Part shown: positions 46,875 through 58,022 of the stretch, piece by piece
Numbering within the stretch: position 1 is the first letter of the stretch
Layout: every line of letters starts with the position of its first letter
Origin: Alligator mississippiensis
Taxonomy: Eukaryota > Chordata > Crocodylia > Alligatoridae
DNA: 64,000 nt
Assembly: GCF_030867095.1 (NCBI RefSeq)
Contig: NC_081831.1
Span: forward strand, 42,779,319 to 42,843,318
Direction: 5' to 3'
Made by a program: the position numbers and the translations under genes
Notes under the pieces: model-generated
Told to the model about the DNA's origin: nothing
The model's database searches: none
Seen by the model: the letters and a program-made list of their open reading frames with translations, nothing else

Positions 46875-47539
46875 GTAAGTGCTTCTTTACACACAATCAG
46901 CTAGGTATTCTTTGTGGACCAGGACTATATGAAGAATGTGTTTTAAAAAAAGATGTCTTGTATGAGCTGGTCATGGAGAAATAGCAGATACTGCTAATTT
47001 TTTATGGTTTGCAAGATTTACTGAATAAAATAGTTTTATGAAGGTATAAAAGGTTAGGTCTTGCCTGATTCATGGCACCATTAAGCATGTTTTTCATTTT
47101 AATCATGGGACTTTAGTAGCTAAGCAGGTACTTAAGCTCAGTCCTGAATCACTGCTTAACAAACTTCCATGTTTGAGGTAGTCTCTAAAAAAGGGATAAA
47201 TAGCTTGGATGTTTAGACATGATCTGAATCCTTGAAACAGGGAGGAAAGGGCAACGTCATCCATGGTGAAATTTCTTTGACTTACATCAGGGCTAAATTT
47301 GGTCTGTGGTCTTTTAGATTTAGATTAAAAACAGGAATTTGTCTTTATATTGAAACTGTGATGAAAATTGATTATACTTATTACATAGCCATAATATAAT
47401 TCCCAATTTTTACCTTGTTTTCTGTCAGGGAAGCTTAAGTAATCAGACAATGAATTTCTCAGTTTCTTTTAAATTAAAAAATAAGCAAATCTCTTGATTT
47501 CTATAATATGAACAAATAGCAAATAGAATTGAGCAAATA

Positions 47540-47935
47540 CAGTACAAGTTCTGTTAACCGGTACCTTACAAGCTGACATGCTCTACTAACCGGCATGCCG
47601 ACTTGAAAGATAAAGTGAAACTGGAAGTGCCCACCATGGCACTTCTGGTTTCTCCGAGCCCCCACGGCCCAGGGCAAAGCAGCCTGCGCTACTGAGCCCC
47701 CACGGCCCAGGGGCATAACAGGCTGTGTGGGGCCCGCCTCCCTGTCCCATGGGGCCTGCAAGGCCCGCGGGAGGGGCTGTGATGTGGCGGGAGGGGTGGT
47801 GATGCCGTGGGGGGGCGGAGGGACACCCCAAATGCAGTGGGAGAAGCGGCGACCGGGGCCGCTCAATTAACCAGCATATTTTGTTATCTGGCATTCCCCA
47901 TTCCCAGGGAATGCCGAATAACAGAGGTTTTACTG
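47540..47935. mobile_element. Tigger-like (Tc1/mariner, pogo) MITE
   Basis: The left end CAGTACAAGTTCTGTTAACCGG and right end CCGAATAACAGAGGTTTTACTG form a TIR of about 22 bp of the Tigger type, with TA on both sides (47538-47539, 47936-47937). The GC-rich inside contains two copies of GAGCCCCCACGGCCCAGGG (about 47659 and 47693). No transposase. Confidence 0.85.
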
Positions 47936-48066
47936 TAGTAGGATTTCTATCACATAGGAAATTCCAGTTTTCAGCTGACATCAGGCCAGAATATCAAAAT
48001 ATTTTTTAATGGGAAGACTTCTCAATATTTTTTACTTCATGTTGATATTTTTATCAAAACAGTTCA

Positions 48067-48070
<4 letters not shown>

Positions 48071-48098
<28 letters not shown>
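48071..48098. repeat. (CA)14 microsatellite
   Basis: An uninterrupted CA run in NOX1 intron 1. Confidence 0.95.
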
Positions 48099-48101
<3 letters not shown>

Positions 48102-49171
48102 ACACAGATGAATTGAACTGAATCAAAACATTTCATCTGGGTAAGTCTCATATGCCATGGTATCTCACTGGCATGGTTTAGGTGTTTTAGATCCTCATTC
48201 TTATCTAAGGGCCCGCTCTCTAGCTAGATTCATGTCTCATCTATATTGCTCACGCTGAAGACTTCAGTTCAATCCACCCAAATGTTTGTGTCTGTGTTAC
48301 CATGACCCAAAACAAATTTTCTTGAAAGAAAATAGTTTGCCTGATAAAAAAAATGATTTTCCTGAGAAAATTGCAAAATTTTAGGAAAAAAATGTGATTT
48401 TCTAGAAACTTCATTTTCTGGTAACTACTGATTTTTACAAGAAAAAATTCAACACACTGTACTTAAAACAAACAGTGCTACAAATAGCTGATATTGGAAA
48501 TGTACACATCGCTTGGTGCTGAGCAACTGCCTAAGTTGCTCACTGTTGTTTTTGTGCCCTGACCGGACAAGTGAACAACTAGCCACCCACTGCATCCCTA
48601 CAATGATGCATTCGCAGTGTGCTGTACAATCTGAAATGTGGCTTTGGGAAAAGCTGACGTTTCAAATTTGATTTTTGGAAGTGTTTGCTCTTTTAAACCT
48701 GACTTGTTTATGGAAAGCAAAAACAATTGAGGGGCAACCAATCTGGTTTCTAATTTGAATTAATATTCACAGATCTTTTTTTTAAGATTCTCAGCTCAAC
48801 TTTTATTATATTTAAGGATTTCTTCAAAGAAAAATGACAAAGAACATTCTCCTCAGTAGTAACTCCACTGCCATGTTAAATATTTTCTCTTTTTCCTTTT
48901 CCTCATTCTTGATTGCTACACTGCAATTGCCTATTTCATAAACTTTCACCTGCTTTTCCATTTACTCCCCACCTACGGTTATGATTTTCTTGCTGTAGCA
49001 TTGCAGTGCTTGCTATGGAAAATAGCCCATAGCCTTTGCTGTCAAGCAACAGAAAAGACTTCTTAAAGCAGGTCCAGCAGGTCCACACACCCAGCCAGAC
49101 AGACCCCTACTTCTTCAGAGAGCCTGAGGAGCACATTTTGTCTGGCACTAGTGGTTGCACTGAACTTAACA

Positions 49172-49437
49172 AGAATTCTCCATGGGTCGTGACCCAAAAG
49201 TGGGTCACAAGAATATATGAAAAGGTCGCATACAAACTTTAAGAATGGATTCTCCTTCCCAGGAGAAAAATGTGGTTAACTGGCTTTTCTTTTGCAACCT
49301 GGCAGAGATCAGGGGGGAAGGGGGGAGGGCTGGGGCCTGAGGGCAGTGGGTTGGGAGTGAGGGGCACTGGGTCAGGACTAACCACTGATGTTTACAAATG
49401 GGCCCTGATACAAAAAAGGTATGGAAGAACCACTAGT
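49172..49437 (+). mobile_element. hAT-type repeat fragment (partner at 53273-53630)
   Basis: GACCCAAAAGTGGGTCACAAG (49190-49210), a GAGGGGCACTGGGTCAGGA phrase (49358-49376) and the right end GAAGAACCACTAG match, in inverse orientation, the copy at 53273-53630. The GGTTCT/AGAACC ends are of the common hAT type. No transposase. Confidence 0.6.
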
Positions 49438-51640
49438 TTAAGTTATGCACTTGTTTAAGTTCCTTCTTGACCCCTTGCTGAAGGGCCCAAGTTAATACCT
49501 TGTTAATGCCTCGTTAATGCCTCATTAATGCCTAGTAAAATTAGGGGAAGGTTTGCTTTCTTTAGGCTTGCTGAATTTGGTTTGAGCAAAGTAATGAACT
49601 ACAATAATTGTTAGAGCAAGGAAGCTGTCTAAAAAAAAATACATTGTTTTTATTATTTCTCATCAGGCTGATGGGTAGCATAAAGGTATCTCACCAACAG
49701 TAAATAACTTTGCATGTTTTGGTAAGATTTTTTTTATAAGGTTCAGATCCACAAAGGTAGTACACAGGTGCCTAGCTCCTAGGCAGATGCCTAATGCCTT
49801 TGAAGACTAGGCCTCAATGCTTCCATTCTGTTTTCCTTTGAGCCTGCAGTTTCCCACACAGAGACTTCATGGGAACATTTGAATTCCACTGAGAGATAAT
49901 CAAATATTAATTCCCCTTAATTATATAGTAACTTGCAAGTATTTACAGGTTCATGCCAATTATTGTGTAACTACCTGCATTACTAAACAACATAAATAGT
50001 GATGCAAAATGAAAGGGGTGATCTTCAACTTATAGTAATGATAGAGGGAGGATCAGAGTTCTGTTCCCAGTTGTGGTGGTGAAAAGGCAGTTCTTGTACC
50101 AGAGTTAGTAAGGTTACATCTAAGTCACAGAAAAGAGAATTTGGCCCAGGCTGATCCTGCAGCTGCTTCTGTGTGAACAAACCCTGCGCCCAGGAGATGG
50201 GCTCTGCATAGGCCCAGGAGATTGCCTGTGTGAAGCCAGGGGCAGGATCAATATCTAATTTAAGCAGTCAGCAGTCACTACCAAAGCACAGAGATTTGAT
50301 GTGGGATTTGTCCCTGTGGGATTTCTGCTTTCTTAAAGGTAGTAAGTGAAGTTAGTACTTTGGACAGGTGCAGCCCTGAGAGCATGGCAGATAGAAGCCC
50401 CAAGCATATTCACAGAGTGGGGACCAATTGAATACTGGCAGTGGCTCCTGCCCAACAGCTTCTGCCTAGCTGTGCTCTGCCAGGACTCAGGGATGAGAGC
50501 AGAGATCAGTCTCTGTGACCTGTTCAGCCCTTGTTCTTTCTGCGTAGACAGAGACTACAAACACCAGCAAGTGCCACTGCCTGGGGAGAGTGGAGTGGTT
50601 ATGAGGTGGGAACGAGGTCTAAAGCAAGCAGTTCCTCTCATCTAGACCTGCCAACAGCCCTCAGCTGGCCACAGAGTGTCTGTTACTGGCTGTATCTGAT
50701 GGGCTGGAAGGGAGCAGTGCGCAGTGCATTGTCCACAAGGGATGGACACATATGTGTACCCACCCCTGCCTTTCCCAAAAATACTGGACAGCACCACTTC
50801 ATTCTGGTCTTCATTCTGGTTGTCAACTAAAGCCCAGAGCCAGATTACAGCCTGTCTGGGCCCTATGGGACAAGCAGCAACAGCAGTGGGACTTTCTATT
50901 GGTTCAACCACTGCTCTAACAGAGGGCTACCCACCCTAGGTCACGGGGAAATGAGCAATGGAGGCAGGGCCTTACTCCATTCACTTCCAACCAGAGTAGT
51001 CCTAGACAGGCCACGGGAACTTGCCTGCCCTCCCATGGTTTGCCAACATAAGGAACATGTGGGAATGAAAGTTCCTTCAGCTTGGTGAGTTCTGCATCCT
51101 CATATGAACTCAGCATCTCTCTCCCCATGACTCAATAGGAGCCACAAACATTTGCACCTCAGCAAATCAGGCTCTCAACCATGTGGAAGCTGCAGGGCTG
51201 ACTCTTTCTAAGAGAAAACCAGTGTGGTGCTGAGCGTTCACAGCTCCAAAGAGGGCTGTGGTTTCAGGGGAGCCAATGGAATGCAGTGCCTCAAAAATCA
51301 GGCACAAAGTTTCTCAAACCATGGCACTAGCATCAGTGGGTTTGTCTGACAGTGCTGCTGTAAGTGACTGACTGCTGCATACCTAGGGGCAGTGATTATG
51401 ACGTTCAGGCCAGGCCTGCAGCTGGTACAAACTGGCACTAGCTGTATTGCCCTTAAAGGAGCTTTCTGCTCTTCCCCTGTGGAGGATCTGGCTCTCGTGA
51501 CTGTAATGTTACATAAGGATTTTCCTTTAAGGTTCAATGATTTTTTTTGGTTATCGCTCCCTCCCCGACACACACACTTCCACACTTCACTTTGGGGATA
51601 TTGTCTCCTATGTACTATAACTTCTCTTTCCCCTCTCTAG

Positions 51641-51736
51641 GCTGCTTGGCTGGGCATCAACATTTTCCTGTTTGTGTATTATTTCCTGATGTTTGACATG
51701 GATGAGAAGTTCTACTACACCAGAGAGATCCTTGGG
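51641..51736 (+). CDS. NOX1: NOX1 coding exon 2
   Basis: Residues 16-47. Acceptor CCCTCTCTAG, donor GTAAGG at 51737. It completes the first membrane helix (AAWLGINIFLFVYYFL) and ends with FYYTREILG, the conserved motif before helix 2. Confidence 0.95.
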
Positions 51737-52187
51737 GTAAGGATCTCTCTTTTCTTCCTCTCCTTTCTTCTTTATCTCTTCCTTCCTTTCCCCCTGCTGA
51801 GCACTTCAAAATCAGCTGGGAATTTGTTTCCCACCCCAGGGGCAGGAGACCTTCCCCCTCACAGTCCCACTTCAGGCTAGAGATAGGCCACACCCTGCCT
51901 TACCCTCCAGATAAGGCAAACAGGGAAGCTATTTCTAGGATCCCATCGTAGCCAGTCTGCTGCCATGCACAGGAGTACAGCCCTCAGGGGCAGAGCACCT
52001 ACTGCAGTTGAAGCAGGAGAGAACAGGAAAATCCACCTTTACCCTAGATGTATGCAGAGCCTTAGGCCCCAGGATTACAGCCCAATGCAGACAGTTGTGT
52101 GCAGAGACATCAGTTACTTGTGGGCACCCAATGCGTGAAGCTGGTGCTGTCCTTGGATGCCCTCACTCACTTTTTGTCCTTTTCCAG

Positions 52188-52298
52188 TCAGCCCTGGCAT
52201 GGGCCCGGGCATCTGCAAAATGCCTGAACTTCAACAGCATGCTGATCCTGTTACCAGTGTGTCGCAACCTGCTCTCCTTCCTGAGAGGCGCCTGTTCG
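52188..52298 (+). CDS. NOX1: NOX1 coding exon 3
   Basis: Residues 48-84. Acceptor CTTTTCCAG, donor GTGAGT at 52299. It encodes the second helix region with [20 protein letters not shown] (residues 61-79), the most conserved stretch of the NOX membrane domain. Confidence 0.96.
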
Positions 52299-52440
52299 GT
52301 GAGTGACGGAGCTTCCCTACCCTGGCTCCTTGCCCTGCAAGCACACCTGTGTCCAAGGGAAGAAGTGGCTGGGGTAAATCCTAGCCTTGCAAGCACTCAT
52401 TGCCATTCAGATCCAGATCCAAGCCCACACATGAGATCAC

Positions 52441-53090
52441 AGTTTTATAGTTTCATAGTTGGTAAGGCGGAAGGGACCTGAGCAGATCATCAAGTCCGAC
52501 CCCCTGCCATAGGCAGGAAAGAATGCTGGGGTCGAATGACCCCGGCAAGGTGTCCATCTAGCTTCCTTATGAAGACCCCCCAGGGTAGGAGCAAGGACCA
52601 CTTCCCTTGGAAGTTGGTTCCAGATCCTAGCTGCCCTGACTGCGAAGCAGTGCCTCCTGTTATCTAGCCTGAATCTACTCTCCATCAACTTATGGCCGTT
52701 ATTCCTTGTTACTTCTGGTACTGCTCGGGGGAACAGGGATTCTCCCATTGCCTGGTGGTCCCCCTTGTAGACTGCCACCAGATCCCCTCTGTCTTCTCTT
52801 GTGGAGGCTGAACAGGTTCGGGTCCCGTAGCCTCTCCTCGTGGGGCCTGCCTTGCTGCCCCCGATCATATGACTGGCACTCCTCTGGACCCTCTCAATGC
52901 TGGCCACATCCCTCCTGAAGTGAGATGCCCAGAACTGGATGCAGTACTCCAACTGCAGCCTGACTACTGTGACATAGAGGGAGAGGATCACCTTCTTGGA
53001 CCTGCTCGTGATGCATTTACGGATGCATGACAAGGTGCGGTTAGCCTTCGTGATCGCGTCCCCACGTTGTCGGCCCATATTCATCTTGGA
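52441..53090 (-). mobile_element. CR1 LINE, short 5'-truncated copy
   Basis: The 3' end at 52441 carries an ACTATGAAACTATAAAACT-type tail on the minus strand. From 53084 leftward the minus strand is open for 215 codons, covering the region after the RT core (MNMGRQRGDAITKANRTLSC, then YCIQFWASHFRRDV, to the ORF2 end). This is one of the less decayed CR1 frames in the window, but it lacks endonuclease and the RT active site. Confidence 0.88.
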
Positions 53091-53272
53091 GTCAGTAATG
53101 TGCTGGCAGCCCTCTTTCGTGAAAACAGCAGGGGAACTCTACCTCCCAAGGATGCCAGGGGAGAAGGAAAGGGAAGAGGCCAGTGCTCCCAACTTCCCCT
53201 AAAGCTCCAGCATCTACTTGATTTACTCACTGCCTCTCCCAGTGCTGCTTCTTTCCTCTGGATAGACTACAG

Positions 53273-53630
53273 CAGTGATTCTCTACTATTTTTGTATCAG
53301 GACCCATCTGTAAATATTGATAGCCAGTGCTGACCCAGTGCCCCTCGCTCCCAACTGGCTGCCCCTTGCCCCTAGACCCCAGCCCTCCGCCTCCATGTGG
53401 GCAGGGGGTGGGTGTATGGGGAAGGAGGGGTGTGTGGGGGGATATGGGGGCCTCAAGCAGCCCCTTGCAGGCTGGAACTCTGCCAGCCCTGGAAGGAAAA
53501 AGCCACAGTTTCCTATGTTTTTCTCTTTTAAAGGAGAATCCATTTTTTAAATTTGATGATCCATTTTTAAAGTTTGCTCATGACATTTCATATATCCTTG
53601 CAACCCACTTTTGGGTTTAGAAATGCTGAA
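53273..53630 (-). mobile_element. hAT-type repeat, fuller copy
   Basis: The left end CAGTGATTCTCTAC and right end TTAGAAATGCTGAA are a worn TIR. Inside are TTTTTGTATCAGGACCCATC (53288), a C-rich GCCCCTTGCCCC tract and CAACCCACTTTTGGG (53601). It is inverted relative to 49172-49437. Confidence 0.65.
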
Positions 53631-56257
53631 CTAGAGGCTTTGTGCCCCTGGCCCTCTCTTCCTAAAACTTTAGCAAACCATGGTTCAACAGGGCCTGTTT
53701 GTAGCAGGCCTCCTAGCCCTTAAGCTCCAGCTGCCTTTTCCTTAGTTTAGTAAGGTCTCACATTCTAACCAACTGTCCCTCTCCCTTCCTGGCAGACAGC
53801 ACCAGGCCTGGCTGGGCTGCAAAAAACATAATGAGCAAGGAGCTTCGAGGCCCTTGCAGATGGCACCAGGGGTTTGAAGGCAGGTTCCACAATAAGGGGA
53901 CAACTCAGTGGCATACATACCTAAGCGGCGAGACAGGGCACACTGGCTAGGGCAGCTGTCTGGTGACTGGGGACTGATTTTCATACACAACCAGGGGAAT
54001 TCTGGTTCCTATGACTATTCGGTATATAACACAGGTAGACAGGATGTGACAGCTCCATCACACTTGTTAAGAACGCCGTGTGTAACCCTGTATACCTCCC
54101 TTGGTAGCCACACCCAACAGCAGTGGGCAGTGACTCCAGCTGTCATGTTACACTTAATGTACTGTTGCGCTACACTTTGTGAGTCCTGTGTGCAGCAAGC
54201 TAGGCATGGAACCATGCACTCCCTACTGTGAACTAATGGGCACCCCAGCACTTCACCCCTGTCCACTCCCAACCAATCATTAGCCATATACCTAAGCCTA
54301 TGGGACCTCTGCCCCGATCTGCCTCTGGCCTAGGAGGTTCCTGCCCACAGCCTGAGAGCAGCTCCAGCAGGGAGCAATCAGGGGCAGCGGACAGGCCCAC
54401 TCTTCAGAGGGAAGAAACAGCTGTATCTGATCCCTCCTGTTCTGTGCATAGTTTTACAGTTTCATAGTTGGTACAGTCAGAAGGGACCTGAGCAGATCAT
54501 CAAGCCCGACCCCCTGTCATGGCAGGAAAGAGTACTGGCAAGGTGTTCATCCAGCCTCCTCTTAAAGACCCCCAGGATAGGAGGCAGCACCACTTATCTT
54601 GGAAGTTGGTTCCAGATCCTAGCCGCCTTGACAGTGAAGTAGTGCCTCCTGATGTCTAGCCTGAATCTATACTCTGCCAGCTTGTGACCATTATTTCTAG
54701 TCACTCCTGGTAGTGCCTGGGGGAACAGGGACTCCCCCAATGCCTGCTGGTCCCCCCTGACTAGTTTGTAAATGGCCACTAGATCCCCCTCAGCCTTCTC
54801 TTGTGGAGGCTGAACAGGTTCAGGTCCCTTAGCCTCTCCTCGTAGGGCCTGCCCTGCTGGCCCCTGATAATGCGAGTGGTCCTCCTCTGGACCTGCTCCA
54901 AGTTGTCCACATCACTCCTGAAGTGCGGCACCCAGAACTGGATGCAGTACTACAACTGTGGCCTGACCAGTGCTGCATAGAAGGGGAGGATCACCTCCTT
55001 GGACCTGCTCGAGATGCATCTGTGGATGCATGACAAGGTGTGGTTGGCCTTCCTGACCGTGTCCCCACACTGTCGGCCCATGTTCATTTTGGCATCAATA
55101 ATGACTCCAAGATCCTTTTCTGCCTCTGCACTGACAAGAAGGGAGTTCCCCAACCTGTAGGTATGCTGCTGTTTCTTCCTCCTCAGGTGCAGTACCTTGC
55201 ACTTGTCAGTGTTGAAACCCATCCTGTTCTCATCCGCCCACCCCTGTAACCTTTCTCGGTCCAATTGCAGCCTATTCCTCCCTTCTAGCATGCCCACTTC
55301 CCCCCACATCTTAGTGTCATCTGTGAATTTGAACAGGGTGCTTTTTACCCCCTCGTCCAAGTCGCTGATGAAGATGTTGAACAGTGCGGGCCTGAGGACT
55401 GAGCCCTGGGGGACTCCACTGCCCACATCCCTCCAGGTCGAATAAGTCCCATCCACCACCACTCTCTGGGTGCGGCCCTCCAGCCAGTTAGTGACCCATT
55501 TGACTGTGTAGGTGTCAACGCCACGGTCCCCTAGTTTTTTAATGAAAATGGGGTGAGAGACAGTGTCGAAGGCCTTCCTAAAGTCCAGAAAGACTACATC
55601 CACTGCTATACCTGCGTCTAAGGATTTTGTGACCTGGTCATAGAAGGCCACCAGGTTGGTCTGACAGGACCTGCCTCTAATGAACCCATGTTGGTTGCCC
55701 CTAAGCATAATCTCCCCTGCTGGCCCCTCGTGGACATGCGCCAGGATAATTCTCTCAAAAAGCTTACCCAGGATCAAGGTAAGGCTGACTGGCCTATAGT
55801 TTCCTGGGTCCTCCTTCCTCCCTTTTTTGAAAATGGGAACCACATTGGCCCTTTTCCAGTCCTCTGGCACCACGCCAGTTTACCACAAGTGCTCGTAAAG
55901 CTGTGCCAGGGGTCCCGCAATGACCTCTGCTAATTCCCTCAGCACTCTGGGTTGGAGATCGTCAGGACCTGCTGATTTAAATATGTCCAGTCCCTCCAGA
56001 AGTTCCCTGACTAGGTCCTCACTGACCCTAGGCCTGGGTGCACGTCCCCTGGGGCCTACGGGGGTCCTGGTGGCAGGGGTGATCCAGTCCCTGCTAAGAA
56101 AAATGGAGGCAAAGAAATTGTTAAATAGGTTAGCTTTGTCGTCTGGTGAGACGATCAGATTTCCTAGTGTCTTGCAGAGGCCTCACGTTACCCAGTACTT
56201 TCTTTTTACCCCATGTATTTAAAAAAGAACTTCTTGTTGTCCTTGATCTGGGTAGCT

Positions 56258-56391
56258 AGTCCCAGTTCCATCTCTGCCTTGGCCTTCCTGACTGCCCCCC
56301 TGCAGCCCTGAGCAATCGAGGTATAGTCCCAGTTCCATCTCCATCTTGGCCTTCCTGACCGCCCCCCTGCAGGGCCGAGCAACCGAGGTAT
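56258..56391. repeat. 67-bp tandem duplication inside the CR1 ORF2
   Basis: Units 56258-56324 and 56325-56391 both begin AGTCCCAGTTCCATCTC and end GAGGTAT. They differ at a handful of sites, so the duplication is not recent. As 67 is not a multiple of three it shifts the ORF2 frame. Confidence 0.85.
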
Positions 56392-57521
56392 AGTCCTCCC
56401 TGGTGATGGCCCCTCCCTTCCATTGGGTGTACGCCTCCTTTTTAGCTAGGAGACATTCCAGTGTGCTTTTGGTGAGCCATGGGGGCTTTTGCACCCTCTT
56501 GCCCACTTTGATCCTTGTTGAGATTACCTCCCTTTGGGCTTGGAGGATCGTCTCCTTAAGGAACGACCACTCTTCTTGGATAGCCACCTCCCCTCCCCTC
56601 CGGGACCTCAGAGCCTCCCTGACTATTCTCTTTATCTCACTGAAATCCACCCTCCTGAAGTCCAGGGCTGCAGCCTTGCTTCAGGCCTTTGCCACCTTGT
56701 GCTGGATGGTGAATTCCAGTAGGTGATGATTGCTGTCGCCCAGGTGGTTGAGCACCTGCAGACCCCTCACCAGGTCATCGCCCGTGGCCAGGACCAGATC
56801 CAACAAGGCGTCTCCCCTGGTGGGGCTGTGCACCTCCTGGCTTAGATGGAGGTCCTGTATCTCGGCTAGGAACCTACGTGAGCAATCAGACCTAGCTGAC
56901 TGCTCTTCCCAGAAGATGTCTGGAAAGTTCAGGTCACCCATGATGACCACATCCCTTGACCTAACTGCCTCCATGAGCCGACTTAAGAATTCCTGGTCTA
57001 GCTCTTCCCCTTGGTTGGATGGTCTGTAGTAGACCCCCACCGTTAAGCCCCTTTCCGCTCGACTTCCTTGTATTCTAACCCAGAGCATTTCAGTGTGCCC
57101 CTCCTCTGACCCCATGCTACTCGTTGAGAATGTGTATTTCTCCTTGACGTAGAGCACCACGCCCCCACCTTTCTTCCCTCTCCTATCCCTCCTGTACAGA
57201 CTATAGCCCTTGATATTCACTGCCCAGTCATACGTTGGGTCCCACCATGTTTCGGTGAGCCCCACTATGTCTGGGTTGGTGTCAGCTAGCAGGAGGGTAA
57301 GTTCCTCCTGCTTGTTCTACGAGCATTTGTGTAGAGACATTTGAGGCCTCCTAAAGATGTGTGCACTGGCCCCCTAATCTCAGTACTACCCAGGCCCCTG
57401 TTGCTTACCCAGGTATTTGTTCTGCTCGTCGTCAGTCTAGGCTGGGCTGTTCTTGTGGGTGATGCTTGGTTTAGTGGTCCAATGCTTCCTCTGCCCTCGT
57501 CTTCCCCTTCCCCTGACGAGC

Positions 57522-58022
57522 CTAGTTTAAAGCCCGCCGGAGGATCCGCCAACCTAAAAGAGAACACACGCTTACCTTTGGGGAAAGGTGAAGCCCATCC
57601 CACCCGAGCATGTCTCTCATCCTGATGTGTGGATCGTTGTCTAGGAAGCCGAAGCCCACCTCGAGACACCACTCCCAAAGCCGCAAGTTGACCTCTCTGA
57701 TGCAGGTCTCTTGTCGTCTTCCACGTCTGCTCACTGGTAGGACAGAAGAGAATACCACCTGTGCCCCTATCTCCTTCAGCAAGCCCCCCAAAGCGTGGTA
57801 GTCTGTCATCAGGTGATCAGGGCTTTTCCTGGCCACAACATTAGTGCCCACATGGATTAGGACCATGGGGTAGTAATCGGTGAGTCGGATCATGGCCTGG
57901 ATCATCCCCATCATGTCCTGAATCTTTGCTCCGGGCAGGCAGTAGACGTCGTGTGTCAAGGGGTCCTGGCGACAGATGGGACCCTCTGTACCTCTCAGGA
58001 TGGAGTTGCCTATGATGATCAC
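57522..58022 (-). pseudogene. CR1 ORF1 esterase-like (SGNH hydrolase) domain
   Basis: 166 codons open on the minus strand. Three blocks of an SGNH hydrolase are visible: IIIGNSILRGTEG near the N-terminus (block I; the usual GDS reads GNS), VLIHVGTN in the middle (block III), and DGLHLS near the end (block V, D..H). The esterase domain is known in ORF1 of CR1 elements. The start shown by the ATG is inside the domain, and a stop plus a frame change separate it from the coiled-coil part at 58019-58573. The D-to-N change in block I and the separation mean it is unlikely to work. Confidence 0.75.

Larger units (their letters stand above)
46875..51640 (+). other. NOX1: NOX1 intron 1
   Basis: 4766 bp, phase 0. 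It holds a Tigger-like MITE (47540-47935), a CA repeat (48071-48098) and a hAT-type fragment (49172-49437). The stretches 46875-47539, 48100-49171 and 49438-51640 show nothing recognisable. Confidence 0.85.

Noticed and set aside
57522-58022. A host lipase or acetylhydrolase gene
   Set aside because: The SGNH-like frame lies between the coiled-coil part and the endonuclease of a CR1 in the same orientation, as expected of CR1 ORF1.
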